Below, one piece after another: positions 61,401 through 64,000 of a DNA stretch of 64,000 nucleotides. The DNA lies in NCBI RefSeq assembly GCF_023954335.1, contig NZ_JAMLIE010000001.1, positions 620,001 to 684,000 of the forward strand, given 5' to 3'. How positions within the stretch are numbered: position 1 is the first letter of the stretch; each line of letters begins with the position of its first letter. Source of the stretch: Aquamicrobium sp. Lineage in GTDB: Bacteria; Pseudomonadota; Alphaproteobacteria; Rhizobiales; Rhizobiaceae. The translations under genes were made by a program, and so were the position numbers. Under the pieces are notes generated by a model that did no database searches, was not told the DNA's origin, and saw only the letters and a program-made list of their open reading frames with translations.

Positions 61401-62399
61401 ATGATGAAGACGCTCTCCGCGACCTTCGAGCGCTTCGGCGGCGTCATGCTGCTGCCGGTCATCCTCGCGCTGATCGCCTTTCTGCTGATCGGCCGGCCCT
61501 CGACCTGGGTGACGCTGACGGTCGCCGGCCTCGCCATGGGCATGATGATCTTCCTGATGGCGTCGGGCCTGTCGCTGATCTTCGGGCTGATGGACGTCTT
61601 GAATTTCGGCCATTCGGCCTTCGTCTCCTTCGGCGCGTTCATTGCGGCCAGCGTGCTCGCCTCGCTGGGTGTCTGGGTCACGGGCGGCAGCGCCGCGCTC
61701 AACATCCTCGCCCTGATGGCGGCCATCGCCGCGGCCACCGCCTTCGGCGCGCTGGCCGGCTGGGCCTTCGAGCACGTCATCGTCAAGCCGGTCTACAAGG
61801 ACCACCTGCGCCAGATCCTCATCACCATGGGCGCGCTGATCGTCGCCGACGAGATCATCCTGATGGTCTGGGGCGGCTCGCCCGTTCCCGTGCCGCGCCC
61901 GGCGGTGCTGACCGGCTCCATCGTCATCGGCGATGTCTCGATCGAGATCTATCGCATCTTCGCCTTCCTGCTCGGCCTTGCGGTCTATATCGCCATGCAC
62001 TTCGCGCTGAACCGCACCCGCATCGGCCTCCTGATCCGCGCCGGGGTCGAGAATCGCGAGATGGTCGAGGCGCTCGGCTTCCGCATCGACCGCCTGTTCA
62101 TCGCCGTGTTCATGGCCGGCTCGGCGCTCGCCGCCATGGGCGGGGCGATGTGGGCCGGCTACCAGAGCCTGATCACGCCGGCCATCGGCGCGGAGATGAT
62201 GATCCTCGTCTTCATCGTCGTCATCATCGGCGGCCTCGGCTCTGTCGAGGGCTCGCTGCTCGGCGCGATCCTCGTCGGGCTGATGGCCAACTACGTCGCC
62301 TTCCTGTTCCCGAAGATGTCGCTTGCCTCGAACATGATCCTGATGATGGCGATCCTGCTCTGGCGGCCGTTCGGGCTGAAGCCGGCGGTGAAGGGGTAG
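61401..62399 (+). CDS. livH: Branched-chain-type ABC transporter permease (LivH)
   Basis: A 332-residue inner-membrane permease with about eight hydrophobic segments (for example MLLPVILALIAFLLIGRP, MGMMIFLMASGLSLIFGLMD). The LivH-type DVLNFGHSAFVSFGAFIAAS and ENREMVEALGFRIDRLFIAV ATPase-contact loop are visible. Two methionines open the frame (61401 and 61404); I use 61401. It pairs with LivM for the transmembrane channel. Confidence 0.92.
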   Translation: MMKTLSATFERFGGVMLLPVILALIAFLLIGRPSTWVTLTVAGLAMGMMIFLMASGLSLIFGLMDVLNFGHSAFVSFGAFIAASVLASLGVWVTGGSAALNILALMAAIAAATAFGALAGWAFEHVIVKPVYKDHLRQILITMGALIVADEIILMVWGGSPVPVPRPAVLTGSIVIGDVSIEIYRIFAFLLGLAVYIAMHFALNRTRIGLLIRAGVENREMVEALGFRIDRLFIAVFMAGSALAAMGGAMWAGYQSLITPAIGAEMMILVFIVVIIGGLGSVEGSLLGAILVGLMANYVAFLFPKMSLASNMILMMAILLWRPFGLKPAVKG

Positions 62400-62402
62400 G
62401 CC

Positions 62403-63530
62403 ATGTCGAATCCCTCGATGTCGAACGCCGCGACCTTCCCCGGCACCGCCCCCGTCGCAGCGCGGCGCCATCTCGCCGGCCGCTTCCTCGTCTACGCCAT
62501 CGTGCTCGCCATCGGCGCGGCGCTCGCCTTCGCGCCGTTCCTGTTCCCGGACGTGCGGGCGCAGGAGGTGGCGGCGCGCATCTGCGTCTTCGTCGTGCTC
62601 GTCGCCAGCTACGACCTCCTGATCGGCTATACCGGCATCGTCTCCTTCGCCCACACCATGTTCTTCGGCCTCGGCGCCTACGGCGCGGCCATCGCGCTGA
62701 AGACGATGGGTCCGGGCTTCGACGCCATCCTCTTCGGCGGCGCGCTCGGCGTCGTCGCCGCGGTCGTGCTCGCGGTGCTGATCGGCCTCCTGTCGCTCCG
62801 GGTGAAGGCGATCTTCTTCGCCATGGTCACGCTCGCCGCCGCCTCGGTGATGATGGTGCTGGCAAGCCAGCTCTCCGACTTCACCGGCGGCGAGGACGGC
62901 ATGACCTTCACCGTGCCGCGCCTGTTCTCGCCGGCGCAGGCGCTGGTGGCGGGCGAGGACGGCAAGGCGCTGCGCCTGTTCGGCGTCGCGCTCAACGGCC
63001 GTATCGCGCACTACTACTTCGTGTTCCTGTCGTCCTTCGTGCTGTTCATGGTCATGCTGCGCATCGTCGCCTCTCCGCTCGGTACGGTGCTGGAGGCGAT
63101 CCGCGAGAACGAGATGCGCGCTGAGGCCATCGGCTATCGGGTCGTCGCCTACCGCACCGCGATCTTCTGCATCGCGGCGGTGAACGCCGCGCTTGCCGGC
63201 GTCCTGCGCGCCGTGTGGCTGAAATATACCGGGCCGGACGTGGTGCTGTCCTTCGACATCATGCTCGACATCTTGCTGATGGTCGTCATCGGCGGCATGG
63301 GTACGCTCTACGGCGCGGTGATCGGCGTCGTCGTCATGACGCTGGCGCAGTATTACCTGAAGGACGTGATGGCCGCCGGCGCCTCGGCCGCCGCCGACCT
63401 CCCCTTCCTGCCGGAGCTGCTGAACCCCGACCGCTGGCTGCTGTGGCTCGGCGTGGTCTTCATCCTGCTTGTCTATTTCTTCCCGGCGGGCATCGCCGGT
63501 ACGCTGATGGGAAAGGGCGGACATAAATGA
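62403..63530 (+). CDS. livM: Branched-chain-type ABC transporter permease (LivM)
   Basis: A 375-residue permease with about ten hydrophobic segments. LivM-family landmarks are YDLLIGYTGIVSFAHTMFFG, ENEMRAEAIGYRVVAYRTAI (ATPase contact) and VVIGGMGTLYGAVIGVVVMT. The N-terminal 35 residues are an extra hydrophilic leader. It starts 3 nt after livH and its stop overlaps the ATG of the hydrolase gene. Confidence 0.92.
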   Translation: MSNPSMSNAATFPGTAPVAARRHLAGRFLVYAIVLAIGAALAFAPFLFPDVRAQEVAARICVFVVLVASYDLLIGYTGIVSFAHTMFFGLGAYGAAIALKTMGPGFDAILFGGALGVVAAVVLAVLIGLLSLRVKAIFFAMVTLAAASVMMVLASQLSDFTGGEDGMTFTVPRLFSPAQALVAGEDGKALRLFGVALNGRIAHYYFVFLSSFVLFMVMLRIVASPLGTVLEAIRENEMRAEAIGYRVVAYRTAIFCIAAVNAALAGVLRAVWLKYTGPDVVLSFDIMLDILLMVVIGGMGTLYGAVIGVVVMTLAQYYLKDVMAAGASAAADLPFLPELLNPDRWLLWLGVVFILLVYFFPAGIAGTLMGKGGHK

Positions 63531-64000
63531 CCACCTCGCGTTCCACCTATATCGAGGTCGAGGGCTTCGAGGTTCATGTCACCGAATGGGGCGATCCGAG
63601 GAATCCGGCGCTCGTCATGTGGCACGGGCTCGCCCGAACGGGGCGCGACTTCGACGAGGCGGCCGAGGCGCTGTCCGACACCTATTTCGTCTTGTGCCCC
63701 GACACGCTGGGACGCGGGCTGTCGAGCTGGGCGCGCGACTTCCGTGCCGACTATTCCTACGCCACCTTCGGCCGCGTCGCCGAAGGTCTCCTCGCCCATC
63801 ACGGCATCGACCGGCTGTGCTGGGTCGGCACCTCGATGGGCGGGCTGATCGGCGTGACGCTGGCGGCAGGCCGGCTCAAGGGCCGCATCACCCACCTCGT
63901 CATCAACGACATCGGCCCCGACATCCCGGCGGCCGGCGCCGAGCGCATCGCTTCCTATGTCGGCACGCCGCCGGTCTACGACACGGTGGCGGAGCTGGAA
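63527..64000 (+). CDS. Alpha/beta-fold hydrolase, C-terminus cut by window edge
   Basis: 158 codons are visible, open at the right edge. The alpha/beta hydrolase fold is clear: oxyanion region MWHGLARTGRDFDEA, strand CPDTLGRGLSSW and nucleophile elbow WVGTSMGGLIGVTLA with the catalytic Ser in GTSMGG. The acid and His should lie beyond the window. The ATG overlaps the livM stop (ATGA), so it is part of the transporter operon and probably acts on the imported compound or a derivative, for example an ester, lactone or amide. The substrate is unknown. Confidence 0.85.
   Translation, partial: MTTSRSTYIEVEGFEVHVTEWGDPRNPALVMWHGLARTGRDFDEAAEALSDTYFVLCPDTLGRGLSSWARDFRADYSYATFGRVAEGLLAHHGIDRLCWVGTSMGGLIGVTLAAGRLKGRITHLVINDIGPDIPAAGAERIASYVGTPPVYDTVAELE

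Noticed and set aside
61374..63524. 716-codon minus-strand frame opposite livH/livM
   Set aside because: His/Asp/Glu/Arg-rich low-complexity peptide, the reverse complement of hydrophobic permease codons.

Overview
The window is GC-rich alphaproteobacterial chromosome of the order Rhizobiales (Hyphomicrobiales), most like the Mesorhizobium/Aminobacter/Phyllobacteriaceae group. This placement is inferred from the gene order deoB-mutM-ech-rpsT-dnaA-dnaN-recF-moeB-actSR, a probable AbcR/alpha-r15 small RNA beside polA, three RIME-type palindromic repeats, an ActS/ActR (RegB/RegA) redox pair and a Caulobacter-type Tad pilus locus. I saw no tRNA, rRNA, CRISPR array or prophage. Nearly all of it reads as ordinary vertically inherited chromosome; the one clear mobile element is a single insertion sequence.

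Layout. 0-2 kb: partial ribonuclease D and an M20 dipeptidase on the minus strand, then an sRNA locus. 2.2-9.5 kb (plus): polA, a soluble chemotaxis receptor, an M17 aminopeptidase, a MarR regulator and an NlpC/P60 peptidase. 9.5-11.8 kb (minus): pgi and a HAD phosphatase. 12-15.2 kb (plus): a MocR regulator and an MttB-family methyltransferase. 15.2-16.7 kb: small genes, one apparently frameshifted, between two RIME repeats. 16.8-25.3 kb: a cysteine-free Mrp ATPase (minus), then a LysR regulator and a molybdenum NAD-dependent formate dehydrogenase operon (fdsG-fdsB-DUF4287-fdsA-fdhD-fdsD). 25.3-30.4 kb (minus): a ribose-type sugar ABC transporter and an LVIVD-repeat protein.

30.6-41.8 kb holds the Tad/Flp pilus locus: cpaB-C-D-E-F-tadB-tadC in one minus-strand operon, cpaA and pilA as separate minus units, and a small secretin-N-like protein with two TadE/TadG pseudopilins on the plus strand. 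41.9-53.9 kb is the housekeeping block: PhnD-like protein, deoB, mutM, enoyl-CoA hydratase, rpsT, dnaA, dnaN, recF, moeB, actS, actR. A complete IS481-family element (53,935-54,969) sits exactly in the actR stop codon; its 6-bp target duplication supplies the stop codon of both actR and the transposase. 55.6-58.5 kb: a class A penicillin-binding protein and a PAS-LuxR regulator. 58.6-64 kb: a branched-chain-amino-acid-type (possibly short-chain amide or urea type) ABC transporter followed by a truncated alpha/beta hydrolase.

The observations I would look at again are the sRNA beside polA, the IS/stop-codon arrangement, the Mrp homologue with no cysteine, the DUF4287 gene inside the formate dehydrogenase operon, spaced operator-like repeats at the fds and PAS-LuxR/ABC promoters, and an MttB-family methyltransferase with no corrinoid protein nearby. 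No wholly new multi-gene system is evident.
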